Of a stretch of DNA of 16,198 bases, positions 6,246-13,969 are shown in pieces. A program made the position numbers and the translations under genes. Source of the stretch: JBAWZR01 sp037142915. Its GTDB lineage: Bacteria > Patescibacteriota > Minisyncoccia > Moranbacterales > UBA1568. The notes under the pieces are model-generated. The model was not told the origin of the DNA and ran no database searches. It saw only the letters and a list, made by a program, of their open reading frames with translations. Positions within the stretch are counted from its first letter, which is position 1. The number at the start of each line of letters is the position of its first letter. Location: positions 1 to 16,198 of the forward strand of contig JBAWZR010000018.1 of assembly GCA_037142915.1 (NCBI GenBank). The letters are read 5' to 3'.

Positions 6246-6274
6246 AGTATAGCAAAATTCTTTCACGATGTCAT
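6246..6274 (-). promoter_or_regulatory. prfB-ftsEX promoter, predicted leaderless start
   Basis: On the minus strand: -35 ATGACA (rc of 6269-6274), a 17-base spacer, and extended -10 TGC-TATACT (TATACT is rc of 6246-6251). Only CAAGGT separates the -10 from the prfB ATG. The expected start therefore falls on the A of the start codon and the mRNA would have no leader. Confidence 0.72.
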
Positions 6275-6286
6275 CCCAACGAAAAT

Positions 6287-8254
6287 TTATTCTTCCCGTT
6301 TGGGGAGGAATGCTTGCAGACTACCCTCGGCCGGGCGTGGGCGTGCTGCTATGGTATTGCTACGGAATTTTTTTGGTGCCACGAACTGCATCTGATGGAG
6401 TGACAGTGGTGGATTCGGTGATGTGTATGTTTTTAGCTCAGGATTGCTTGGGAGTACTTCTGGAGTGTATACCTCGGTAATTTTGGTCGGCATCGGTTGT
6501 GGTGCGTGCGGTACGAATGCTTGCGGTTCGATGGTTCGTGATGTAGTTGGCTGATGTGTTTGTATTGCTTCGCGTTGTTGCACTATCGCCCGTTGGTATT
6601 CCTTCAAATGTTGTCGGCAAAATGTCGGCCGCTGACCATCCGGCTTAAACGGCACCTGAATTTCTTCGTGACAGACCGCGCACTGAGTCGTAAACATTTC
6701 TTTGGGAGCAACCGGGATTTCCTGAGGTGAAACTGCTGGAGACGCAAAATCTTGCGTCTCTACAATTCTCGGTTGTGGTTGAGCCTGTGTAGGAGCGTCG
6801 TTTTTCGTCTCTGCAATTTGTGATGGTGATGGTGAAGACACGGGATTGTGCGGCGCTGCATGAGACGCAAAATCTTGCGTCTCTACTCTTCGCGGTTGTA
6901 CTTGCGGTCGCGGTGTTTGACTTGGCTGAGCGTTATTTTTTAGAGCATAGATCGCTTGGCGTTCAGACTCGGTCAGCATCCCACTCCATCGACGGATCTT
7001 TTCCTCGACTTCCTCGCGACTGTGTGAATATCGGTCACGCGAAAATTGAATCACTGTTTCCGTATTCTGTACCGTGTTCTCGATCTCGATCGGTGGCAGA
7101 GTCGTCGCGCTAAACGCATCGGCGGCGATACCGTCGATCATCAGTTTCAAATAGATGTGGTACTTCGGCAGGTTAACGATATCGTTCATCATAAACACCG
7201 GCTCGAATTCCTTCTCGAGAAATTCGGCATCCACAGCACCCACTCGAAAGCTCACGATCGTCCCTGCATTACCAAATATCGCATCACGCACCACTTCGCC
7301 TAGCTGTGCCACATACTGATTGGCGAGCACTAGATTGAGATGGTACTTCCGCGCCTCGGACAAAATGTTGGCAAATGAATCCGTCGCGAAGTTCTGGAAC
7401 TCATCGACATACAGATAGAAATCCTGCCGTTCTTCCTCGGGTATGTCCACGCGTGCCATCGCCGCCAACTGTATCTTGGTGATCATCAACGCGCCCAACA
7501 ACCCACTGATATCCTCACCGATGCGACCCTTGGAGAGATTCATAATGAGAATCTTCTTGTTATCCATAATGTCCCGGATGTCGAACGACGACTGCGACTG
7601 ACCAATGACATTGCGGATCAAGGAATTGGAGAGGAACTGACCGACTTTGTTCTGAATTGGCGAGATCACTTCCTGCAACACTCGATCGTTCCATTTGGTG
7701 AACTCATCAATCCAAAACGACCGCACCATTGGATCGGTCACTTTTTCCAATACCAGCTTCCGGTAGTCTTTATCGACGAGTATACGATTGACACCCAAGA
7801 GCGTGCTGCCGGGATATTCGAGGAGCGCGAGCAGAGCATTGCGCAGGATATATTCCAACCGTGGTCCCCACGAATCCGCCCAGAGCTTCTTGAACACACT
7901 GATAAGACCCGATGCCACCAGCGTCTGGTATTCCGGCGCGACTTGTTCGAGGATATTGAAGGCGATGGGGAAATCCTGATCGGCCGGGTTAAAATAGATC
8001 ACATCCTTCAATCGATGCTCGGGAATCGCTTGGATCAATTTTTCGGCCGTATCGCCGTGCGGGTCGATATAGGCGACGCCGCGTCCGTTTTGGATATCCT
8101 GAATCGCCAGATTTTCGAGGAGATTGGTCTTGCCCATACCCGTCTTCCCGATGATATACATATGCCGGCGGCGATCATCCTCCTTGATGCCAAAAACCCG
8201 ATCGTGGTTACGAAAGTTCGTCTTGGCAAAAAAAGTGATTTTCGGATTCTCCAT
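6287..8254 (-). CDS. VirD4/TraG-like (T4SS coupling-type) ATPase with Pro/Gln-rich tail
   Basis: A 655-residue P-loop ATPase of the VirD4/TraG/TraD class, which moves DNA or proteins to a type IV secretion channel. Residues 1-390 are the motor: Walker A GKTGMGKT (36-43), IDPHGD (64-69), Walker B LYVDEFQNFA (D284, E285) and LANQYV with Q313 (sensor-like). There is no N-terminal membrane segment, so it is soluble and probably recruited by the membrane protein encoded just upstream. Residues about 440-655 are a Pro/Gln-rich tail with two copies of VETQDFAS (457-464, 498-505) and a degenerate third (575-582). The tail also holds a zinc-ribbon-like C525-x2-C528...C546-x2-H549 around VPFKPDGQRP. 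The family includes pilus- and transfer-related motors, so the true substrate is unknown. It starts 27 bases after its partner without an SD. Confidence 0.9.
   Translation of the reverse strand: MENPKITFFAKTNFRNHDRVFGIKEDDRRRHMYIIGKTGMGKTNLLENLAIQDIQNGRGVAYIDPHGDTAEKLIQAIPEHRLKDVIYFNPADQDFPIAFNILEQVAPEYQTLVASGLISVFKKLWADSWGPRLEYILRNALLALLEYPGSTLLGVNRILVDKDYRKLVLEKVTDPMVRSFWIDEFTKWNDRVLQEVISPIQNKVGQFLSNSLIRNVIGQSQSSFDIRDIMDNKKILIMNLSKGRIGEDISGLLGALMITKIQLAAMARVDIPEEERQDFYLYVDEFQNFATDSFANILSEARKYHLNLVLANQYVAQLGEVVRDAIFGNAGTIVSFRVGAVDAEFLEKEFEPVFMMNDIVNLPKYHIYLKLMIDGIAADAFSATTLPPIEIENTVQNTETVIQFSRDRYSHSREEVEEKIRRWSGMLTESERQAIYALKNNAQPSQTPRPQVQPRRVETQDFASHAAPHNPVSSPSPSQIAETKNDAPTQAQPQPRIVETQDFASPAVSPQEIPVAPKEMFTTQCAVCHEEIQVPFKPDGQRPTFCRQHLKEYQRAIVQQREAIQTHQPTTSRTIEPQAFVPHAPQPMPTKITEVYTPEVLPSNPELKTYTSPNPPLSLHQMQFVAPKKFRSNTIAARPRPAEGSLQAFLPKREE
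6739..6763 (-). repeat. In-frame palindromic repeat, copy 1
   Basis: The arms GAGACGCAA and TTGCGTCTC enclose a 4-base loop (6739-6760), followed by TAC. The element is identical to the copy at 6862-6886, lies inside the ATPase gene in the same frame, and encodes VETQDFAS on the minus strand. Confidence 0.8.
6862..6886 (-). repeat. In-frame palindromic repeat, copy 2
   Basis: The same 25-base element as at 6739-6763, starting 123 bases (41 codons) away. The flanking codons are also alike (Pro-Arg before, Ala soon after). This fits either a segment duplication or two insertions into the disordered tail. Confidence 0.8.
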
Positions 8255-8281
8255 ACTATTTTGTATATATCAAAATAACTC

Positions 8282-9478
8282 TCAATCAACTGGCAGGTTG
8301 GTCGGAGCCGAACCGCGCTTCGCACCCACACGCGTCAACGACGGAGCCATCACCACCATATCCGGAATATGAAACAGTGTCGCCAACTCGGCAGAACTAA
8401 AAATATTGACCGTCCCTGGTGGGTCGCCACTACGATTCTTGTACCGGCGCAAGATTATCCGCTGACGATACCGTAATCGCCGCTTCGTGAAGACAAAACC
8501 TGCGAAGGTCTTTGATTCCCCTTCCGGTTTGAGACTATTCAGATTAGAATCATTGAATTGTTTGATCGCCCCCATAAAACCAGTCACGAACGACGACTTG
8601 TCAAAACCCTCCGTAGGACCAAGATAGAGAAAACGCATCCGCGCCTTGAACATCGTCTTTCCGATATTCATTTCCACCGCCTCCAAAATTTTCTTTTCGA
8701 CCGGAGTCAATTTCGCCTCAAGTGCTGTCATATCCTCAGAATCAACGCCTTTCTCTTTGGCCATCTTGGTCATCAATTCATTCACGAATTGTTTCCCTCC
8801 CTCGTACCAACTCGGTCGCGTCGGAGAAATAATGATCTGATACCAGAGCTTGTGCCCAGGCGGGAGCTTCCCCATGATTTCAAACATATACGACAGCGGA
8901 TCAACCATCTTGCCGGTCACATCCTCTTGGAAATTCCGATAGACACGAATCGGATATGAATCGTGCCGCGTCAAGATAAGGTTCGTCCCCCAGAGATTCC
9001 ACTCGCGGTTCGGGATACCCTTCGGCACGCTCTCCACATAATCCGCCACCTCGACGATCTGAATATCGGGATACTGTCCATAAAAAGCCGACTCGACGAC
9101 ATTGCGAAACCGGGTCTCCGTTCGAACATACAAGTGGACTACGCCGCCATCACTCACGATCTCGCAACTGAACTCCGGCAGCAACTCCCCACCCAAAAAT
9201 TCCTCGAGGACATTGGATGTTTTTTCGGTGGCAGCAAGCGTATCAAAAATCAATTCCATCGGGAGCGGACTTTTTTCGATATCGCGAGGCGGAATGATCT
9301 CAAGTAAAGTGAACTTCAGACTACTGATATATGTGTCCCACACGGAATCCATCCACAAAACAAAGAAAATCATCCACAGCGTGATGGGAAGTATGATGAA
9401 CCAAGTATACGGGAAAATATTCCCGAAACTGTTAAGAAGAGCTTGAATCGGGGTAACATCGTAAGGAACACCGTTCAT
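8282..9478 (-). CDS. Membrane-anchored partner of the VirD4-like ATPase
   Basis: A 398-residue protein with one clear membrane segment near the N terminus (about residues 23-45, WFIILPITLWMIFFVLW) and a large soluble domain after it. The C-terminal stretch FSSAELATLFHIP (about 362-374), then a Pro-rich end with KRGSAPTNLP, is a pattern I associate with VirB4/TraG-neighbour proteins of Patescibacteria. The motif A-E-L-A-T-L-x-H-x-P also occurs before P-loop domains of some T4SS ATPases. No Walker motif is present here. It is transcribed just ahead of the soluble ATPase, so the pair may act as membrane anchor plus motor. Starts 22 bases after the sigma4-HARE stop without an SD. I cannot give a secure family name. 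Confidence 0.75.
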   Translation of the reverse strand: MNGVPYDVTPIQALLNSFGNIFPYTWFIILPITLWMIFFVLWMDSVWDTYISSLKFTLLEIIPPRDIEKSPLPMELIFDTLAATEKTSNVLEEFLGGELLPEFSCEIVSDGGVVHLYVRTETRFRNVVESAFYGQYPDIQIVEVADYVESVPKGIPNREWNLWGTNLILTRHDSYPIRVYRNFQEDVTGKMVDPLSYMFEIMGKLPPGHKLWYQIIISPTRPSWYEGGKQFVNELMTKMAKEKGVDSEDMTALEAKLTPVEKKILEAVEMNIGKTMFKARMRFLYLGPTEGFDKSSFVTGFMGAIKQFNDSNLNSLKPEGESKTFAGFVFTKRRLRYRQRIILRRYKNRSGDPPGTVNIFSSAELATLFHIPDMVVMAPSLTRVGAKRGSAPTNLPVD

Positions 9479-9499
9479 AGCACAAAAGTTATAATGATT

Positions 9500-10600
9500 T
9501 TATTTGTTTTCTCTCACCATATAGGCGTCTTTACCGACTTTCTGAAAATGCGTATTCAGATTGATAACCACCGTCGATCGTTTCGCTTCTCGCAAAACAC
9601 TGATTTTTTCAAATATCTCATCCCGTGTTAGCGATCGTTTCGCCTCGCGGAGAATCTTCGTAATGATATCTCGGATCGTTCCTTGTTCGTAACCCCACTC
9701 CTCGAGAGCGTATATTCCCCGCCCCACCAACACGAAACGCTTGTCCTTGATCAGCTCGTTGTGCACGGTTTGGTAATGGGTTTTCCGATTGTTCTTCTGA
9801 AGGCCATTCTCATCAATCAAATCCGTGATCTCTCGGAAATGCAACGGTTTCTTGAACGATTTGAGAATGAGATAGATCTTGTCACGAGTCCCCTTGGGGG
9901 TGACATCCTCCCACTCCGCACGCCCCCATACACCAAAAACATTTTGCTTGAACATCCGTGAAACGCGAAGGTAATCGAAAACACGAGCAATCTCAAAAGC
10001 TGGCAAGCGTTTCACTACGGAAGCAAACAGTTGCTTCTCCGAAAGCGTCGAGGGATGCTCATTGAAAATCGCATCCACTGTTCGGATCAATTCATCCCAT
10101 TGCTTCGGCTGAAACCCCTGCGTCGACAGACACTGTTCCCGTTGTGCAGTCTCTTTGAGCGGCGTGACTTCTACGAAATTCTCGACAAAAAACCGGATCG
10201 CGCCCACTTCGTGATTATCTCCTTGGGCAAGAATCGCATACAATGCCTCTTGTGTCAGTATACCACTTTTCGATTCAATCGTCGAAACGATACGATCACA
10301 CACTTCTTTCAATTTCAGCTCTTCATTTTTCTTGCGATTCCCGATATCCCGAGCCACGCTTCGAACGATCTGACGCACGCGCTCACGAGTGATACCGTAT
10401 TTTTTCCCGATAGCGTCGAGGGTTTTGGGCGCCTCGCTCCCCAAACCAAACCGTGCCTGAACGATATTCCGAGGTCGTTCGGCGCACTGATTGAGCAATC
10501 CCTGCAAGACACCGAAAAAAGAATCTTCCTGCAAAGACGTAGAAGCTGTTGAATGAACACCTATGGCCAATTGGGCCGTACGACGAGAAATAAGAGACAT
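9500..10600 (-). CDS. Sigma-70 region 4 / HARE-HTH fusion regulator
   Basis: A 366-residue protein. Residues about 27-83 are a sigma-70 region 4 domain with the helix-turn-helix LDAIGKKYGITRERVRQIV (61-79), which in sigma factors reads the -35 box. There is no region 2 or 3, so it cannot melt DNA as a complete sigma factor. Residues about 237-305 form a HARE-type winged helix (KIYLILKSFKKPLHFREIT ... RFVLVGRGIYALEEWG), as in the RNA polymerase delta subunit RpoE. A second winged-helix-like repeat (TIRDIITKILREAKRSLTRD) ends the protein. The middle (90-235) is helical and unassigned. It could be an RNA-polymerase-associated regulator of its own operon, which continues into the secretion-like genes; that role is inferred. 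It has its own TTGACA promoter and no SD. Confidence 0.85.
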   Translation of the reverse strand: MSLISRRTAQLAIGVHSTASTSLQEDSFFGVLQGLLNQCAERPRNIVQARFGLGSEAPKTLDAIGKKYGITRERVRQIVRSVARDIGNRKKNEELKLKEVCDRIVSTIESKSGILTQEALYAILAQGDNHEVGAIRFFVENFVEVTPLKETAQREQCLSTQGFQPKQWDELIRTVDAIFNEHPSTLSEKQLFASVVKRLPAFEIARVFDYLRVSRMFKQNVFGVWGRAEWEDVTPKGTRDKIYLILKSFKKPLHFREITDLIDENGLQKNNRKTHYQTVHNELIKDKRFVLVGRGIYALEEWGYEQGTIRDIITKILREAKRSLTRDEIFEKISVLREAKRSTVVINLNTHFQKVGKDAYMVRENK

Positions 10601-10613
10601 ATATGTGGCTGCT

Positions 10614-10653
10614 AAAACAAAAAAATAGAATTTCGCGCATCAATGCTTGCGAA
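10614..10653 (-). terminator. Terminator-like hairpin between pgk and sigma4-HARE
   Basis: On the minus strand TTCGC, a 2-base bulge and GCAT pair with ATGC and GCGAA (10632-10653). A T-rich run with seven consecutive T's follows (rc of 10614-10631). It probably ends the pgk transcript. It lies downstream of the sigma4-HARE promoter, so it could also attenuate that gene. Confidence 0.55.
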
Positions 10654-10658
10654 TAACT

Positions 10659-10688
10659 AGAATACACTATATTCCATTCTTTTGTCAA
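10659..10688 (-). promoter_or_regulatory. Promoter of the sigma4-HARE / ATPase operon
   Basis: On the minus strand: perfect -35 TTGACA (rc of 10683-10688), an 18-base spacer, and -10 TATTCT (rc of 10659-10664). The spacing is slightly long and the -10 matches 4 of 6. It sits just after the pgk stop. The leader is about 50 bases and contains the terminator-like hairpin. Confidence 0.6.
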
Positions 10689-10699
10689 GAGCCACCGAT

Positions 10700-11758
10700 T
10701 TATACTCTCAAAACCAGTGCTTCGAGTCCTGGCATTGGTGCACCGGCCAGGAAGTCGAGCATCGCACCACCGCCCGTCGATACGAACTTCATTGCACCAA
10801 AACATCCCCATTCTTCGAGTGTCTGCACCGACTCGCCACCACCCACGATCGTCACGGCATCACTCGCCGCCATCGACGAGACGATCGCCCGCGTGCCTGT
10901 GTCGTATGGAGACTCCTCGAATTTTCCCAGTGGTCCATTCCACACGATGGTCTTGGCTGTCTGTATCTTCTCAACAAATAATTCGATCGTCTGTGCACCG
11001 ATATCCAGATGCCCCTCGGCAAAATCAACCGGCAGCATAACTTTCTCGGAAAAACTCATCCCCTCTGCCTGTGCTTCGTCGGCGATCTTACTCCCGACCA
11101 ACACAAAGTCATACTGCGCCTCGAACGCTTTCAATACTGGAATCTTCGTCTCGATTTTGGAACCGCCAATAATAGCGATAGCTGGATGAGCTGGACTTTG
11201 CAATGCCTCGCCGAGAAACCGCACTTCCTCCAACAAATGAAACCCTGCTCCGCTCGGCAGAAATTTGGTGATACCAGTCACACTCGCCTGATCGCGATGA
11301 CACACGCTGAAAGCTTCATTGATGAATATTTCAAATGGTCGCGCGAGTCTCTCTGCAAATCCGGCGTCATTGGTCTCTTCTTCGGCATAAAACCGCACAT
11401 TCTCCAACAGCAATACCTGATTTTCTGCAAGATTTTCCAATTCAACAGGAATAGCTTCACTCACGCAATCATCCACAAATTTCACCGAGACACCGAGTGC
11501 TCGCTCGACATCATCGGTCAGACACGCTACCGAAAATTTCTCGTCCACTTTTCCATCTGGGCGACCGAAGTGGCTCACGAGTGCGACCTTCGCGCCCTGC
11601 GCGACGAGGTACGCCACTGTCTGCTTGGCGGACTCTATTTTATATTTCTCTCGCACATCGCCCTTCTCATCGATCTCTACATTGGCATCAATCCGCACCA
11701 AGACTTTCTTCCCTTTCACTTCCAGCTCATCAATTCTTTTGAGTTTTAATGGTTGCAT
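10700..11758 (-). CDS. pgk: Phosphoglycerate kinase (short, divergent)
   Basis: Catalyses 1,3-bisphosphoglycerate + ADP to 3-phosphoglycerate + ATP in glycolysis. Family motifs in order: VRIDANVEID (21-30), SHFGRPDG (62-69), LLLENVRFY (117-124), NEAF then HRDQAS, IIGGSKIETKI (196-206), WNGPLGKFE (273-281), GGGES (307-311) and STGGGAMLD. The 352 residues are about 40 fewer than in typical bacterial enzymes. Several positions differ from the textbook enzyme: DFN is DAN, the substrate Arg of the usual T-R-I motif appears replaced by Lys (KYKIE, about residue 40), and the HRxHAS motif reads HRDQAS. The ATP-side GGG loops are intact, so I expect an active enzyme. It starts 31 bases after mraY without an SD. 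Confidence 0.96.
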   Translation of the reverse strand: MQPLKLKRIDELEVKGKKVLVRIDANVEIDEKGDVREKYKIESAKQTVAYLVAQGAKVALVSHFGRPDGKVDEKFSVACLTDDVERALGVSVKFVDDCVSEAIPVELENLAENQVLLLENVRFYAEEETNDAGFAERLARPFEIFINEAFSVCHRDQASVTGITKFLPSGAGFHLLEEVRFLGEALQSPAHPAIAIIGGSKIETKIPVLKAFEAQYDFVLVGSKIADEAQAEGMSFSEKVMLPVDFAEGHLDIGAQTIELFVEKIQTAKTIVWNGPLGKFEESPYDTGTRAIVSSMAASDAVTIVGGGESVQTLEEWGCFGAMKFVSTGGGAMLDFLAGAPMPGLEALVLRV

Positions 11759-11789
11759 AGCATTTCTTAAAATTATTTTTTATCTCAAT

Positions 11790-12893
11790 TCAATGATGGC
11801 CACGGCCGAAGATGGCGATGATAACACCTATGAGCGCCGTGATCATCGTGAAGATCCACGCGCGAAAGACGACTCTTGGTTCCGGCCAACCCTTCGCCTC
11901 GAAATGATGATGCAGAGGCGCGGACAGAAACACCTTGCGATGCCACCACCGCTTGCTCGAGAGCTGAATGACAACACTGCCTGACTCGAGCACGTAGATA
12001 AAAACAATAACAAACAGCGCAATGACTGAATTAGTCAGCATCGCCACCACGCCAAGCGTCGTCCCGAGCGACATCGCGCCCGTATCACCCATGAAGAACC
12101 GTGCCGGATAGACATTGAACCAGAGGAACGCCAACAGCGCCCCAGATATCGCCGCGCAAAACGCTGCCAGGTCGACTTTGTTCTGGGAAAAAGCAACGAA
12201 AGCAAATGCGGTAAAAGCGATCAAGAGCACGCCACCGTTCAGACCATCCAAGCCGTCCGTCTCATTGGAAGAAATAGCGGCAAACAGGATGACGAACATA
12301 AACAAAGGAATGTACCACCAACCGATCGAAAAATCTCCCACGGCAGGAATATGGACGATATCCCATCCAAGTTTGGAATAAAACCACCAAGCCCCCGCAG
12401 CTGCAATCGCGGTCAGCCACCAAAACCGCATAAGAAATCGCATCCCGCCACCCTTGTTCGAACCGCATCCACGGATACTCATCCAATCATCGAGCAAACC
12501 CAATAGTCCACCGGCCACGAGCACAAACAATGGCAACCATACTTCTTTGCGAGCCAAAAAATCCAATCGTGCGATCGAGGCCGAATTCATCCAAATCGCT
12601 ACCCAGGGAGAAGCCCAATGCAATACCGCGATAAGAATCAATACCGATCCCCAGACAATTACACCGCCCATCGTCGGAGTCCCTTCTTTGCTCGCGTGGA
12701 GCTTGCTCACATACGTAAGTGTATCACCCGCTACGCCCGTGGTCTTGATCTTGATACCAAAACGATATTTGAAAAGGACCCTCGTCCACAAGGGCGTCAA
12801 AGAAAAAGCTAACCCGAAAGCCAACAGCCCCGTGATCAAAACCTTGAGAACATTGAAAACTTCTGGTATCGTTTGAATTTGCGCTATTCCCAT
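11790..12893 (-). CDS. mraY: Phospho-N-acetylmuramoyl-pentapeptide transferase
   Basis: Transfers phospho-MurNAc-pentapeptide from UDP to undecaprenyl phosphate, making lipid I at the inner face of the membrane. The 367-residue polytopic protein (about ten hydrophobic segments) has the MraY signatures: GTPTMGG (71-77), LLGLLDDW with catalytic D135-D136, NETDGLDGLNGG (N210, D213, D216), FNVYPARFFMGDTG (259-272) and the HHH motif LHHHFEAKGW (328-330). Length matches the family. It lies between the carboxypeptidase gene (15 bases upstream) and pgk, so cell-wall and glycolytic genes share a transcript. The A/T-rich leader has no SD. Confidence 0.98.
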   Translation of the reverse strand: MGIAQIQTIPEVFNVLKVLITGLLAFGLAFSLTPLWTRVLFKYRFGIKIKTTGVAGDTLTYVSKLHASKEGTPTMGGVIVWGSVLILIAVLHWASPWVAIWMNSASIARLDFLARKEVWLPLFVLVAGGLLGLLDDWMSIRGCGSNKGGGMRFLMRFWWLTAIAAAGAWWFYSKLGWDIVHIPAVGDFSIGWWYIPLFMFVILFAAISSNETDGLDGLNGGVLLIAFTAFAFVAFSQNKVDLAAFCAAISGALLAFLWFNVYPARFFMGDTGAMSLGTTLGVVAMLTNSVIALFVIVFIYVLESGSVVIQLSSKRWWHRKVFLSAPLHHHFEAKGWPEPRVVFRAWIFTMITALIGVIIAIFGRGHH

Positions 12894-12908
12894 AAAATTA
12901 ATAAAATA

Positions 12909-13934
12909 TTATTCCCACGTATGATTAGACATCGTCCACGAGAGCATCGTCTGGATATCTTGCCAGCGTTGCGAGTCATCCAACACTACCACTGCCACCC
13001 GATGTTTCTGACTCGGATCATACACCGCCGCCAACAACGAATATCCCGCCAACGGAGTAAATCCCGTCTTCGTCCCGATCAACCCCTGCACCTGCCCGAG
13101 CAACATATCCGTATTGAAAATATTATGTGATTCCTTACCATCTGCCGAGGTTATGGTCGCATCGGGCATACGCATAATCTGCCACAATATATCATGCTTG
13201 AGCGCCTCACTCACGATACGAGCCACATCGGCCGCACTCGAATAACATTCCGTTTCGCGTCCATCGGGTTCCAATCCGGACGGTGTACAGAAGTTCGTGT
13301 GTTCCAATCCCATCTCCTTTGCCTTGGTATTCATTATCTTCGCGAAACCATTCTGCGTTCCACCCAAATGTTTCCCGAGAGCGATCGCCGAATCGTTCGC
13401 GCTGTTCATCAGAGCCGCTTTCAAGAGGTTGTACACGGTCAGTTGCTCCCCAATCTGCAAACGATTGCCATTGCAAAACCCCGACCGAGGACATCCGACC
13501 CGAGTTCCGGGCGCATACACCTCCTCTTCATCGATAGTTACCAGCTCGTTAAGATTTTTCACTTGCTCCACCGTTATCAGAGCCGTCATCAGTTTGGTCA
13601 ACGAAGCGATCTGCCTCTCCTCATCAGCATTCTGTGCATAAAGAATTTTACCCGAATCGACATCCATAATCACTGCCGCGTGAGCATTGGGTACGGCGAG
13701 ATTGCGCGTATTCGGCTTACGCTGAGGGACGAACTGGACGGCATTGTGTCGTGATTCGAAAATCACTGGATCCTCCCGAGAAACAGTCGAGATACCCCGC
13801 ACCGTCGGCGTTTCAGATTCATTGAAATGTGCGGACAGTAAAGCTATCTGAAAATGAAAAGGATGAGACCCGGAAAAAAACCAGCCTCCAAAACCGACTC
13901 CGATAATAAGTAACCACACTGCCGTTCGTCGCAT
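12909..13934 (-). CDS. D-alanyl-D-alanine carboxypeptidase (PBP5-like, peptidase S11)
   Basis: A penicillin-binding D,D-carboxypeptidase that trims the terminal D-Ala from peptidoglycan stem peptides. The 341 residues begin with a short basic end and one hydrophobic segment (about 5-21), a signal anchor, followed by a linker and the S11 domain. The active-site motifs are SLTK (S111, K114), SAN (S178-N180) and KTG (289-291). The protein stops soon after the catalytic domain, so the C-terminal beta-rich domain and amphipathic anchor of E. coli PBP5 are absent and the N-terminal helix would hold it in the membrane. It contains four Cys (148, 154, 216, 230), perhaps disulphide-forming outside the cell. 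Starts 35 bases after scpB without an SD. Confidence 0.94.
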   Translation of the reverse strand: MRRTAVWLLIIGVGFGGWFFSGSHPFHFQIALLSAHFNESETPTVRGISTVSREDPVIFESRHNAVQFVPQRKPNTRNLAVPNAHAAVIMDVDSGKILYAQNADEERQIASLTKLMTALITVEQVKNLNELVTIDEEEVYAPGTRVGCPRSGFCNGNRLQIGEQLTVYNLLKAALMNSANDSAIALGKHLGGTQNGFAKIMNTKAKEMGLEHTNFCTPSGLEPDGRETECYSSAADVARIVSEALKHDILWQIMRMPDATITSADGKESHNIFNTDMLLGQVQGLIGTKTGFTPLAGYSLLAAVYDPSQKHRVAVVVLDDSQRWQDIQTMLSWTMSNHTWE

Positions 13935-13969
13935 ATTTTTTTTGATATTTTAGAACCCGTTCTTCCCGC

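Noticed and set aside
6739..6886. CRISPR-like array in the ATPase tail
   Set aside because: There are only two copies, both inside a coding frame, and the interval between them is coding; no cas genes are present.
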